Origin: Rothia mucilaginosa
Lineage (GTDB): Bacteria > Actinomycetota > Actinomycetes > Actinomycetales > Micrococcaceae
Reading direction: 5' to 3'
NCBI RefSeq assembly: GCF_001548235.1
Contig: NZ_AP014938.1
Coordinates: 806,001 to 870,000 of the forward strand
DNA length: 64,000 bases
In this document: piece after piece, positions 32,809 through 41,477 of the stretch
Layout: every line of letters begins with the position of its first letter
Numbering within the stretch: the first letter of the stretch is position 1
Program-made: the position numbers and the translations under genes
The notes under the pieces: model-generated
Databases searched by the model: none
The model's input: the letters and a program-made list of their open reading frames with translations, nothing else
Told to the model about the DNA's origin: nothing

Positions 32809-32827
32809 TATTAGGATAACCTCATAT
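32809..32827. promoter_or_regulatory. DtxR/IdeR-like iron box in the divergent siderophore promoter
   Basis: ATTAGGATAACCTCATATA contains the strong half-site pair AGGTTATCCTAA (minus strand), close to the DtxR core AGGTTAGCCTAA. It lies two to three nt before the binding-protein ATG and about 100 nt before the permease gene, so an iron-loaded repressor could shut off both. Confidence 0.65.
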
Positions 32828-32921
32828 ATGCATATGCGATACTTAATAATCATCTATTGATACGTTAAGCATCCTCCGCCCGCACGGGAGCACACCGCTC
32901 CCCCCACTACCTCCAAGGCAT

Positions 32922-34211
32922 ATGACCCAACAGACCACCACCTCTTCCGGACCCGCCGTCAGCGAAGGCTCCACCGTCAGCGCTGCTTCCCTGGCGAAAA
33001 TTCGTGCCCTCTCCGCTTCTTCGGACGCCGTATCTGGCGCCTCCTCGGGCGGTCAGGGCGGCAAGTCTATCTCGCGTCTGGCGGTTGCGCTCATTATTGG
33101 CGGCGTTCTGCTGGTGCTGCTTTGCGCCCTGTCGTTTGCGGTGGGTTCGCGCATGTTCCCCCTGGATCGCTCCATTGACGGTTTCCTCCACCCGGAGGCG
33201 AACACTATTGAGTCGAAGCTGATTTGGGCGAAGCGTGCCCCGCGTACCGCCGCGGCGTTGCTGGTGGGTGCCGCGTTGGCGGTGTCGGGTGTGCTCATGC
33301 AGGCGTTGAGCCGTAACCCGCTGGCTGAGCCGGGTCTGCTGGGTGTGAACTCGGGTGCTGCCGCCTCCGTAGTGGTGGGTGTGGGCGTTTTTGGGGTGTC
33401 CTCCCCGTTCGTTCAGCTGTGGCTGGCTCTACTGGGTTCGGGTCTAGCGGCGGCGCTGGTGTTCGTCATGGGTCTGGTGGATTCTAAGCCGAACCTGGAT
33501 TCGACGGCGCGTCTGGTGCTGACGGGTGTGGCGGTGAACGCTTGCCTGGGCACGATTACCGGCATTATCACGATGTTTAATTCGAAGGCTTTTGATTCGC
33601 ACCGTTTCTGGGTGGTGGGTTCGCTGGAGAACCGCACCTTTGAGCAGGTGCTGTCTGCGCTGCCCTTTGTTGCGTTGGGTTTAGTGCTGTCGTTTATGCT
33701 GATCGGTCCTCTGCGTGCCCTGGCACTCGGTGAGGATGCGGCAGCCGGCCTGGGTGTGCCGGTGACAATGGTCCGTGGCGCGACGATTATTGCGATTATG
33801 GCGCTGTGTGGTGCGGCGACTGCGGTTGCGGGCCCGATTGGTTTTGTGGGCCTGGTCGTGCCGCATGTGGTGCGTCTGCTGGTGGGTTCCGATATTGCGC
33901 GTGTGCTGCCGCTGTCGCTGGTGTACGGCCCGGTGCTGGTACTTGCCTCCGATATTCTGGGTCGCGTTCTGGTGATGCCGAGTGAGCTTGAGGTGGGTAT
34001 TGTGACCGCCTTTATTGGTGCCCCGGTGCTGATGGTTCTGGTGCTGCGTTTGAGCACCGGTGCGCGCGGTGCGAAGAAGGGCCGCATGGGTTCGAAGGCG
34101 CAGGCGCACGATGAGTCGGGTCCGGCTCATGTGTCGGAGCACGGTCCGCATCGTGCTCAGCGCCCTGTTGCACGTGGTTCGTCTGGTTCGACTGGCGTAT
34201 CTGGTTTGTAG
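32922..34211 (+). CDS. FecCD-family iron-siderophore ABC permease 1
   Basis: 429 aa. A long polar, Ser/Ala-rich N-terminus (about 55 residues) precedes about nine to ten membrane helices. Family motifs are RAPRTAAALLVGAALAVSGVLMQALSRNPLAEPGLLGVNSGAA, RFWVVGSLENRTFEQV and ATAVAGPIGFVGLVVPHVVRLLVGSD. A hydrophilic Arg/Gly/His-rich tail of about 55 residues follows. Both extensions are longer than usual for FecCD proteins. It pairs with the next gene to form a heterodimeric channel. Confidence 0.9.
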   Translation: MTQQTTTSSGPAVSEGSTVSAASLAKIRALSASSDAVSGASSGGQGGKSISRLAVALIIGGVLLVLLCALSFAVGSRMFPLDRSIDGFLHPEANTIESKLIWAKRAPRTAAALLVGAALAVSGVLMQALSRNPLAEPGLLGVNSGAAASVVVGVGVFGVSSPFVQLWLALLGSGLAAALVFVMGLVDSKPNLDSTARLVLTGVAVNACLGTITGIITMFNSKAFDSHRFWVVGSLENRTFEQVLSALPFVALGLVLSFMLIGPLRALALGEDAAAGLGVPVTMVRGATIIAIMALCGAATAVAGPIGFVGLVVPHVVRLLVGSDIARVLPLSLVYGPVLVLASDILGRVLVMPSELEVGIVTAFIGAPVLMVLVLRLSTGARGAKKGRMGSKAQAHDESGPAHVSEHGPHRAQRPVARGSSGSTGVSGL

Positions 34212-34236
34212 GCCCCGGTTTCTGAGAGGTTTTATT

Positions 34237-35289
34237 GTGAGCGTTGTGTCTCGTTCTGTAGCCGGGTCTGTTGTGGCCGATTCTGTGCGTATCCCGGGGC
34301 GTTACCGCACCCCTATTCCACGTACCCTGCTGGTGGTGGCGGTGCTTGTGGTGGCGGCGGTCGCCTCCCTGGTGTTTGGTAGTTATCAGATGAGCCCTGA
34401 TCAGGTGTTTCGCCTGATTTTTCAGGGTGAGGGCACGGAGATTGAGCGTCAGCTGGTGTTGAATCAGCGTCTGCCGCGTATGCTTGCCGCCGTGGTGGTG
34501 GGTGCGGCTTTGGGCTTATCGGGCGCTATTTTTCAGTCGGTTTCCCGTAATGCTCTGGGTTCGCCGGATATTATCGGTTTCACGGTCGGTTCGGCGACCG
34601 GTGCCCTGTCTGTGGTGCTGATTGGGTCGTTGAGTTCTACCGGCGTGGGTATGGGCCTGGGCGCTATTATTGGCGGTTTTGCGACGGCGGCTGTGGTGAT
34701 GCTTCTGGCGGGTGTGCGCGGTGGTGCAACGATGGGTCAGAAAATGGTGCTGATTGGTATTGCGGTGAGTGCGATGCTCAGTTCCGTGAATGATTACCTG
34801 ATTACGCGCGGTGATTTGGAGAAGGCGGAGGCGGCGAAGACCTGGCAGCACGGTTCGCTGAATGCGCTGTCGTGGAATCAGATGTCGGTGCAGGCAGTGC
34901 TGCTGCTGGTGGCTATTCCGCTGGTGCTGATGCTGACGCATCGCCTGCGCGTCTTGGAGCTCGGCGACGATTTGGCAGCGGGTTTGGGTCTGCCGGTGAA
35001 GAGGACCGTGAACATGCTGGTGGCGGCCGCCGTACTCCTGGTGGCTGTGGCGATTTCTGTTGCCGGCCCGATTGGTTTCTTGGCGCTGGTTGCCCCGCAG
35101 ATTGCGCGCCGCCTGTGGAACACTCCGGGTATGGCGATGTGGCATTCGGCGTTGCTGGGTTCGGTAATTTTGGTGCTGGCTGATTTTGTGTCGGCTCGTG
35201 CGTTGGCGCCGTTCCAGATTCCGGTGGGCCTGGTGACGGGTGCGCTGGGCGGCGCGTACATGCTGTGGTTGCTGTACCGTCAGCGCTAG
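34237..35289 (+). CDS. FecCD-family iron-siderophore ABC permease 2
   Basis: 350 aa from the GTG at 34237, with GAGAGG upstream; the longer open frame to 34060 overlaps permease 1 and is not used. Motifs are QRLPRMLAAVVVGAALGLSGAIFQSVSRNALGSPDIIGFTVGSA, TWQHGSLNALSW, ELGDDLAAGLGLPV and ISVAGPIGFLALVAPQIARRL. It lies 25 nt after permease 1. No FecE-type ATPase gene follows; the operon ends at a terminator. Confidence 0.92.
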   Translation: MSVVSRSVAGSVVADSVRIPGRYRTPIPRTLLVVAVLVVAAVASLVFGSYQMSPDQVFRLIFQGEGTEIERQLVLNQRLPRMLAAVVVGAALGLSGAIFQSVSRNALGSPDIIGFTVGSATGALSVVLIGSLSSTGVGMGLGAIIGGFATAAVVMLLAGVRGGATMGQKMVLIGIAVSAMLSSVNDYLITRGDLEKAEAAKTWQHGSLNALSWNQMSVQAVLLLVAIPLVLMLTHRLRVLELGDDLAAGLGLPVKRTVNMLVAAAVLLVAVAISVAGPIGFLALVAPQIARRLWNTPGMAMWHSALLGSVILVLADFVSARALAPFQIPVGLVTGALGGAYMLWLLYRQR

Positions 35290-35314
35290 TTGCGCCGCCT
35301 TATTTGGTATGAGT

Positions 35315-35351
35315 GACCGGGCGTTCCCCGCTGTGGGGGCGCCCGGTTTTC
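35315..35351 (+). terminator. Terminator after the permease operon
   Basis: ACCGGGCG and CCCC pair with GGGG and CGCCCGGT, followed by TTTTCTGTG. It begins about 25 nt after the permease 2 stop. The rest of the gap to 35565 is AT-mixed, with GGAAGG/CCTTCC near 35485 and no gene. Confidence 0.85.
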
Positions 35352-35565
35352 TGTGTTTCAGGGGTGGTTTTGCGGGGTTTTAGGGGTGGTTTCAGAATTT
35401 TTCAGAATTTTCCCAGTTTTACCCCGGGGTAGATTAAAAACTGCTTATCGTGTCAGGGGTCGCTCATAGAGTGTAGGTGTTGGAAGGGACGATCCTTCCG
35501 ACCGGGCACGCCGTCTCCTGCGGTGTTGCCGCTAGGTTGATTCAGCATCTACGGAAGGAACGGTC

Positions 35566-36249
35566 ATGGACAACACCACTCACGAGAGCCAGTACGCAAA
35601 CGCAGAGATTTCCTGCACCGCCGATGAGCAGCTGTGCCGTGATGCAGAGTTCAACCTACTGATGCAGGCGGGCACCATCGTTCGTATGGAGCGTTTCAAT
35701 GTGGATGAGCTCCGCGGCGTTCTGGAACAGCTGGTGGCTGACGGTTCGTGCTTCCGCACCGCGCCGGCGTCCTCGACTATGGGCCGCGTGATGCGTCACC
35801 TGACTCAGGGTGCTTCCGGTTACGAGGCGAACCTGGCTGAGCTGCGTGCGGCGGCGCAGAACGCTCTGCTGTTCGTATTCCCCCTGGAGAAGGACCTGGA
35901 GATGTGCCTGCGCTTTGAGCGTGTGCAGAGTACCGGCCTGGCGTTGACTCGCCTGGGCGTGAGCCCGGTCAATGGTGACCTGTGGACTCAGCACTGGGCG
36001 ATGCGCGCGCTGGAGTGCACCGGCGGCGTGTTTGCGGTGGAGTCCGCTCCGGGTGCCTGCAATTTTGAGCTGCGCCGTGAGATGTTCTACGCGATGCTGT
36101 CGCTGGTTGAGCTGTCGACTTTGGGTCTGTCGGCTGAGCCGGAGGACTTCTACATGTTTGCCGATTCGGAGGCTGTGTGTAAGAAGTTCAAGCGTGAGCG
36201 TCGTGATTGCCGCCGCGCAATGCGTGCCCAGTACGACCGCGCCGCGTAA
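35566..36249 (+). CDS. Conserved hypothetical protein
   Basis: 227 aa, ribosome site GGAAGGAAC. Soluble, predominantly helical, and Cys-containing (EISCTADEQLCRDAEFNLLM, LEMCLRFERVQS, ALECTGG, APGACNFELRREMFYAML, SEAVCKKFKRERRDCRRAMR). It ends in a strongly basic helix (KKFKRERRDCRRAMRAQYDR). No family, signal peptide or membrane segment recognised. Stand-alone between the siderophore permeases and corA. Confidence 0.7.
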   Translation: MDNTTHESQYANAEISCTADEQLCRDAEFNLLMQAGTIVRMERFNVDELRGVLEQLVADGSCFRTAPASSTMGRVMRHLTQGASGYEANLAELRAAAQNALLFVFPLEKDLEMCLRFERVQSTGLALTRLGVSPVNGDLWTQHWAMRALECTGGVFAVESAPGACNFELRREMFYAMLSLVELSTLGLSAEPEDFYMFADSEAVCKKFKRERRDCRRAMRAQYDRAA

Positions 36250-36258
36250 GGCATGTGT

Positions 36259-36284
36259 GTATGCCCTACGCGGCATACGCGTTT
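36259..36284 (+). terminator. Short hairpin, weak terminator
   Basis: GTATGCC and GGCATAC form a 7-bp stem around CTACGC, followed by GCGTTTAAAG. It lies between the convergent hypothetical gene and corA and could end either transcript. Confidence 0.45.
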
Positions 36285-36315
36285 AAAGGCCTAGCCAGTG
36301 GCGTTTTGTGGACTG

Positions 36316-37353
36316 TTAGAGCCACTTATTCTTCTTGAAGAACCAGTAGAGGAGCAGACAGGAACCCACCATGAGCAGCAGCGCGGCGGGGTAGCCGAAC
36401 TCCCATTTGAGTTCGGGCATGACCTCAAAGTTCATACCGTACACGGAGCCAACAATGGTGGGCACCATGAGCAGCGCCGCATACGCGGAGATTTTCTTGG
36501 TGTCGTCGTTCTGCTGCTGGCCGAGCAGGGTGTCGTGCACTCGCAGGGCGTTTTGGAGTGAGCTGCGAAGGTCTTCGAGGCGTTCTTTTGTCTGTGTTAC
36601 GTGGTCGAGCACGTTGCGGAATTGCCGGGCGAGCTCGACCGCTTCTTCGTTCTTTTCTTCGTCGGATGCGCCGGGGTAGGGTGAGGGGTCGAGCGCGCCG
36701 GTGCGTATGCCTTCGATGATTCGGCCGATCATGGATTCGAGGGGTCGGCAGGCACGCTGGAAGTCGATGACCTGGTTGAGCAGTTCGTAGATACGCTGTG
36801 CGAGGGAGTTGGCCTCTCGCCGCTCGCTGGTGGAGAAGAGGATGTCTTCGATTTCGTCGTTGTCGTTTTCGAGGCCGTCGAGCACGGGTGCGTACCCGTC
36901 GACGGTGCTGTCGAGGATGCGGTGCAACAGTCGGGCGGGGGATGCGTCGGGGGTAGCGTAGAGCAGGTTGAACTGGTCGTTGATGTTGCGGTCACTGCGC
37001 TGTTCGTCGCGGACGAGTGCGAGGGTGTAGCGGGGGCCGGTGAAGAGGTGCAGTTCGCTCAGGCGCACTTCTTCTTCTTTGTCGAGGTAGATGGCGGGGC
37101 GGATGACGGTGAAGAGGGAGTCGCCGTATCGTTCTAGTTTGGCGCGCTGGTGGCCTCGTCCGGCGTCTTCGATGGCGAGTTCGTGCAGGTTGAAGGTTTC
37201 TTGTAGCCTGTGCAGTTCATGGATGCCGGTGTTGGCGTATCCGAGGGCTACGGCGGTGTTGGGCTGCTGGTAGGCGTTGAGGGTTTCTTCTTCGGGTGCG
37301 CCTACGCGGATGCGGTCGCCGCTGGGGTAGATGGCTCCGGTGATATAAGTCAT
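36316..37353 (-). CDS. corA: CorA-type magnesium/cobalt transporter
   Basis: 345 aa from the ATG at 37353 with GAGGAG upstream; the open frame to 37455 has no ribosome site. A large N-terminal cytoplasmic domain (GIHELHRLQETFNLHELAIEDAGRGHQRAKLERYGDSLF) is followed by a long helix, then two C-terminal membrane helices. The signature YGMNFEVMPEL (GMN motif) follows TM1, and the protein ends with basic FFKKNKWL. It forms pentameric channels for Mg2+ (and Co2+). Stand-alone gene. Confidence 0.93.
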   Translation of the reverse strand: MTYITGAIYPSGDRIRVGAPEEETLNAYQQPNTAVALGYANTGIHELHRLQETFNLHELAIEDAGRGHQRAKLERYGDSLFTVIRPAIYLDKEEEVRLSELHLFTGPRYTLALVRDEQRSDRNINDQFNLLYATPDASPARLLHRILDSTVDGYAPVLDGLENDNDEIEDILFSTSERREANSLAQRIYELLNQVIDFQRACRPLESMIGRIIEGIRTGALDPSPYPGASDEEKNEEAVELARQFRNVLDHVTQTKERLEDLRSSLQNALRVHDTLLGQQQNDDTKKISAYAALLMVPTIVGSVYGMNFEVMPELKWEFGYPAALLLMVGSCLLLYWFFKKNKWL

Positions 37354-37455
37354 CGTTGTGCTCCTCTGAACGCTTTGGCGCCGCGTGTGCGGGGCGCTCT
37401 TTCCAGCATACGGGATGCGCCCCGTCCGGTCACATGCACCGCGCGCACCCGGCAT

Positions 37456-37502
37456 ACAAAAAGCCCCCGGCGGGCACTTATAAGGTACCCTCCGAGGGCT
37501 TT
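37456..37502 (-). terminator. Terminator after purA
   Basis: AAAAAGCCC...CGG pairs with CCG...GGGCTTT. On the minus strand the stem is followed by TTTTTGTATG. It lies just beyond the leftward purA stop. Confidence 0.75.
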
Positions 37503-37521
37503 CGCGATTTAGCTATTGCGC

Positions 37522-38814
37522 TTAGTCTTCGTTGATGAGGTCGCGGACCACAATGGTCTGGTCGCGGTCCGGGCCCACACCAATCGCGGAGATACGGCAG
37601 CCGGAAATCTCTTCCAGCTTCAGCACGTACTTGCGGGCGTTCTCGGGCAGCTCATCCAGGCTCTTCGCATCCGAAATGTTCTCGGTCCAGCCGTCGTAGT
37701 ACTCGAAAATCGGCTTAGCGTGGTGGAACTCGGTCTGAGTCATGGGCATCTCGTCGTGGCGCACACCGTCAACGTCGTAAGCCACGCAGACCGGGATCTT
37801 ATCCAGGCCGGTCAGAACGTCCAGCTTGGTGATGAACAGGTCGGTGAAGCCGTTGATGCGCACAGCCTGACGCGCCAGCACGGCGTCGTACCAGCCACAA
37901 CGACGCGGGCGGCCAGTGTTCACACCGAACTCGCCGCCGGTGGTGCGCAGGAACTCGCCCATCTCATCGAACAGCTCGGTCGGGAAGGGGCCAGCACCCA
38001 CGCGGGTGGTGTACGCCTTCTGAATACCGATCACGCGGGAGATACGGGTCGGGCCCACACCCGAACCGACGCACGCGCCGCCGGAGGTCGGGTTGGAGGA
38101 GGTCACGAACGGGTAGGTGCCGTGGTCAACGTCCAGGAAGGTTGCCTGGCCGCCCTCCATCAGCAGGGTCTTACCCTCGTCCAGTGCCTTGTTCAGCAGC
38201 TGGGTGGTGTCCACAATCATCGGCTTCAGACGCTCAGCGTACGACATGAAGTACTCGACGATCTCGTCGACCTCAACGTGGCGGCGGTTGTAGACCTTCA
38301 CCAGCAGTTCGTTCTTCTGGCGCAGTGCGCCTTCAACCTTCTGACGCAGGATCGACTCGTCCAGGATGTCCTGGACACGCACGCCGAGGCGGCCAACCTT
38401 ATCCATGTAGGCGGGGCCGATACCGCGGCCGGTGGTGCCGATAGCGCGCTTGCCGAGGAAACGCTCAGTCACCTTGTCCATGGTCTGGTGGTAGGGTGCG
38501 ACCAGGTGTGCGTTAGCGGAAATCTTCAGGCGGGAGGTGTCAGCGCCGCGGGCCTCAAGGCCGTCAATCTCAGCGAACAGAGCCTCAGGGTTAACAACCA
38601 CGCCGTTACCAATCACGGGGACGGCGTTATCGCTCAGAATACCCGCGGGCAGCAGCTTCAGCTCAAACTTTTGGCCGTTCACCACCACGGTGTGACCGGC
38701 GTTGTTACCGCCGTTGGGCTTGACCACGTAGTCTACGCGGGGGCCGAGCAGGTCGGTTGCCTTACCCTTACCCTCATCGCCCCACTGGGCGCCCACAATC
38801 ACGACAGCTGACAT
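37522..38814 (-). CDS. purA: Adenylosuccinate synthetase
   Basis: 430 aa; catalyses the GTP-dependent step from IMP and aspartate to adenylosuccinate in AMP synthesis. Signatures are [16 protein letters not shown] at residues 8-23, [11 protein letters not shown] near 36-46, [14 protein letters not shown] near 127-140 and [18 protein letters not shown] near 236-253. Full length compared with the usual ~430 aa. Ribosome site AAGGAG. Stand-alone, as is common for this gene. Confidence 0.98.
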   Translation of the reverse strand: MSAVVIVGAQWGDEGKGKATDLLGPRVDYVVKPNGGNNAGHTVVVNGQKFELKLLPAGILSDNAVPVIGNGVVVNPEALFAEIDGLEARGADTSRLKISANAHLVAPYHQTMDKVTERFLGKRAIGTTGRGIGPAYMDKVGRLGVRVQDILDESILRQKVEGALRQKNELLVKVYNRRHVEVDEIVEYFMSYAERLKPMIVDTTQLLNKALDEGKTLLMEGGQATFLDVDHGTYPFVTSSNPTSGGACVGSGVGPTRISRVIGIQKAYTTRVGAGPFPTELFDEMGEFLRTTGGEFGVNTGRPRRCGWYDAVLARQAVRINGFTDLFITKLDVLTGLDKIPVCVAYDVDGVRHDEMPMTQTEFHHAKPIFEYYDGWTENISDAKSLDELPENARKYVLKLEEISGCRISAIGVGPDRDQTIVVRDLINED

Positions 38815-38993
38815 TTTTGTGCTCCTTGAAAGCCTTGAAGATACGCACCGGATTTCACGGCGCGGCGGCGACCTACCGCCTCATGATCCTGGTAGGCACA
38901 CCTCTTCTAATGATACCGTGCCCGCCCCTTTAAGTCCCGTGTTACGGGGCGGTAGGCATGCCGGATCCGGTGCCGGTGAGCCTCACCGGGCAC

Positions 38994-39030
38994 GGCAACG
39001 CCCCCATCCGATATTCGGACGGGGGCGCTA
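38994..39030 (-). terminator. Terminator after the DUF4870-like gene
   Basis: ACGCCCCC and TCCGA pair with TCGGA and GGGGGCG around TAT. It lies 20 nt beyond the leftward stop at 39051. Confidence 0.75.
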
Positions 39031-39050
39031 CCGGTATGAGCTGATGAAGA

Positions 39051-39518
39051 CTACTTGATGATCTCGATGAAGGTCATCGGGTAGGTGTACTGCTCACCGC
39101 GGTTCGCGGCCATAGCAGCCAGGCTGTGGAAGATAACCATCAAGATAGCCACAACCAGCGGGACAACCCACAGGATGATACCCAGGATGCCGAAAGACAC
39201 CACCATCAGCAGCCAGGAAGCCATGCTGACGAGCCACAGGGAGAAGTTGAAGTTGAACGCGCGGCGGGCTGCTTCCTTAGTGAAACCGTAACCGGGCTTG
39301 TCCTTGTAGATGAACCACATGACCAGCGGCGCGAGAATACTTGCGGATGCGAAGGACAGCAGAGACAGAATCGCAGAAGCCAGGTGCGCGAGCATCGCCA
39401 TGTTCTGGTCGTCCTTGGAGGAGACTACGTAACCGTTGGGCTGACCCGGCGCCTGCGAGTAGGAGGGTGCCTGCTGGGAGTACTGGTTGTACTGTTCAGG
39501 GTTCGGGTTCTGGGACAT
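39051..39518 (-). CDS. DUF4870-type small membrane protein
   Basis: 155 aa. A Gln/Tyr/Pro/Ser-rich cytoplasmic N-terminus (NPEQYNQYSQQAPSYSQAPG) is followed by MAMLAHLASAILSLLSFASASILAPLVMWFIYKDK, FTKEAARRAFNFNFSLWL and two more hydrophobic segments. This matches DUF4870 (Tic20-like) proteins. Ribosome site AGGAAAAG. Function unknown. Confidence 0.85.
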   Translation of the reverse strand: MSQNPNPEQYNQYSQQAPSYSQAPGQPNGYVVSSKDDQNMAMLAHLASAILSLLSFASASILAPLVMWFIYKDKPGYGFTKEAARRAFNFNFSLWLVSMASWLLMVVSFGILGIILWVVPLVVAILMVIFHSLAAMAANRGEQYTYPMTFIEIIK

Positions 39519-39743
39519 CGTTCTTTTCCTAATCTATCGATGAGTGGATACAGCTAATCGTTGAGGCGCGGCTAATCATTGAGGTGCGGCGGCAGGCTAA
39601 CTCACCGTTTTCGGCGGGTGCCCGCCCCACTCTACCAGGTCGCAACGCTCGTGATGGTTTCACCCTATCAAGGCAAGGTAAATGGAATATTAACCCTCGC
39701 CGGACAACAGGCGAAGAAACCCGAATATGACAAGAAAAGAGAC

Positions 39744-39790
39744 GCCCCTGCCCCTCCACACGGTCATATGTGCGTGGAGGGGCAGGGCGT
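39744..39790 (-). terminator. Terminator after the acidic membrane protein gene
   Basis: CCCTGCCCCTCCAC (14 nt) pairs perfectly with GTGGAGGGGCAGGG around ACGGTCATATGTGC-like loop bases. On the minus strand CGTCTCTTTTCTTG follows. It lies 26 nt beyond the stop at 39814. Confidence 0.85.
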
Positions 39791-39813
39791 TATACGGTGT
39801 GGGTTGGCCGAGG

Positions 39814-41019
39814 TTAGCCCTGTTTCTCTGCACCGGGTGAACCAGGATGCGCGGCGGGCTTATGTAGTGCGGCAGACTCGCGCTGTGCGGCAGGCTCATG
39901 CTGTGCTGCAGACTCGCGTAGCTTTGCGCGTTCCTGCCTTTTCAGCGCCTCATACTCATCGAAAAAACCCTGTTTCTTCGTGTAGCCGTTGATGCCCGTG
40001 TAGTCGTCCGGCAGGCGGTTGTACACCAGGTAGTACCAGAACTCGGCATGTACCGTCTTTGTTTTCTGGATGAGTTCCCTCAGCCGGTTCTTATGCTTCA
40101 CCGCCTGAACAATACCCACAATCCATAGGATCGGCACCACAAAGAATGAGCCCATACCGATAGTGATGAAGAAGAGCAGCATCGACATGCCGGCGCTACT
40201 ATCGAACATGCTCACCAAAGGAACCAGCACAAACGGGTTCAGTATCAGTAGGACAACAAGCACGGTCTTCCAGAAGGTGCGCTGACTCTCGATCTCTTCA
40301 ATGTTGAAGCCAGCCAACGGATTATTGATGGGGACGTAGCCCACCGGTTGCAGCTCGGCTGCTCGTGAAGTGGGGTTCTCCTCAATCTTGACCGGGTTCA
40401 GGTGGGTAGCGCACGCCTGCATGGGCGCGGAGGATTCAAGCGAGCGGTCCAGCAGGCGCATTTCGATAAGTTCCGAGTCGGGGATGCCGAAGAACGGCTC
40501 AGGAATAACCGGCAGAATAGCGCCCGGTTGCAGACCGAGGTGTTCCAGCCGAACGTACTCGCCGTAGGCGTGCGTTGCCTGATTCTGCATAGCCTGAGCC
40601 TGCTCTTGCTGAGGCTGTTCAGTGGAGGCGAGTGCTACCGGGTGGTTCGCCTTATCGTCCTTGCGGGATTCGCGAGTGTCTTCCGGGGTATCTTCTGATG
40701 CGTCTTCCGGCTCTTCGATGTCGTCGGTGTCATGAGAGTCTTCGGGTTCGTCTTCTGAGTCTTTCCGCGCGGAGTCGTAGCGCTTGGGGGCACCCGGGTA
40801 AACGTACTCATAATCGGGGTCCGGGTGCTGGTCGGGGCGCTCTAGCTCTTCGTCTTCGTCGTCGGATTCTTGGTGGAGCGTAGCGTCTTCATTTTTCTGC
40901 GTCTGCTCGCCCATGAGTAGCGTCATGTATTCCGGGACGGACTGGTCGGTGTCCCAGAGGGGCTGGTACGCCTCATCCTTCTGTGCAGCTTCTATCTTTT
41001 CAGTGGGGTGCTCTGCCAT
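39814..41019 (-). CDS. Hypothetical membrane protein with acidic N-terminal domain and C-terminal Ala/His/Pro repeats
   Basis: 401 aa; ribosome site AAGGAGA. Residues 1-130 are strongly acidic and probably disordered (ESDDEDEELERPDQHPDPDY, SEDEPEDSHDTDDIEEPEDA). Two membrane helices lie near 249-300 (TVLVVLLILNPFVLVPLVSM, MLLFFITIGMGSFFVVPILW). A basic region with KHKNRLRELIQKTK and a GYTKKQGFFDEYEALKRQER helix follows. The tail repeats AAQHEPAAQRESAALHKPAAH. No family recognised. A terminator-like hairpin sits in its leader, upstream of the giant subtilases. Confidence 0.72.
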   Translation of the reverse strand: MAEHPTEKIEAAQKDEAYQPLWDTDQSVPEYMTLLMGEQTQKNEDATLHQESDDEDEELERPDQHPDPDYEYVYPGAPKRYDSARKDSEDEPEDSHDTDDIEEPEDASEDTPEDTRESRKDDKANHPVALASTEQPQQEQAQAMQNQATHAYGEYVRLEHLGLQPGAILPVIPEPFFGIPDSELIEMRLLDRSLESSAPMQACATHLNPVKIEENPTSRAAELQPVGYVPINNPLAGFNIEEIESQRTFWKTVLVVLLILNPFVLVPLVSMFDSSAGMSMLLFFITIGMGSFFVVPILWIVGIVQAVKHKNRLRELIQKTKTVHAEFWYYLVYNRLPDDYTGINGYTKKQGFFDEYEALKRQERAKLRESAAQHEPAAQRESAALHKPAAHPGSPGAEKQG

Positions 41020-41116
41020 GGTTGTCTCCTTCGCTTACCAGACATACTCCTCGGGGCACCACCGTACCAGCGTGCGCTGGGCACTCCCTTGAAACCTACC
41101 TGATAAAAGCTGAGAA

Positions 41117-41164
41117 AAACCCCCGGACAAGCGCTAACACTGAAGTGTTAACACTGCCGGGGGT
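41117..41164 (-). terminator. Leftward terminator hairpin in a leader: attenuator or end of a small RNA
   Basis: ACCCCCGG pairs with CCGGGGGT, enclosing TAACACT-GA-AGTGTTA. On the minus strand a run of five T follows. No leftward gene ends nearby; the next leftward start is 98 nt downstream (41019). A second stem, GCGCCGCC/GGCGGCGC (41208-41236), lies further up the same strand. The 41020-41477 gap holds no protein gene that I trust. Confidence 0.6.
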
Positions 41165-41477
41165 CAGCACTACGGGAGCTGGGGTATTCAGAGGAATCTT
41201 TTATGATGCGCCGCCCATATGTGAGTTCGGCGGCGCAGGCGCGGGAGTAGAATCCCCGACAGAGCGGGCACCGCAGAATCGGATGCAAATGAACTGCCTG
41301 AAAGACAGTACTGACGAATACGCCCACAATTTGATGCATTTAGAAGTAATAAACGCTTCACAAGCCATTTTGAGGTGTATCCTAGTTCACATCTAGTGTG
41401 TTCAAGTTCATCTAGAACCCACCAGAAAAAACACACCAGCCTCCCCCAACACTGTGGGAGCCAAGCAAAGGAGCACC

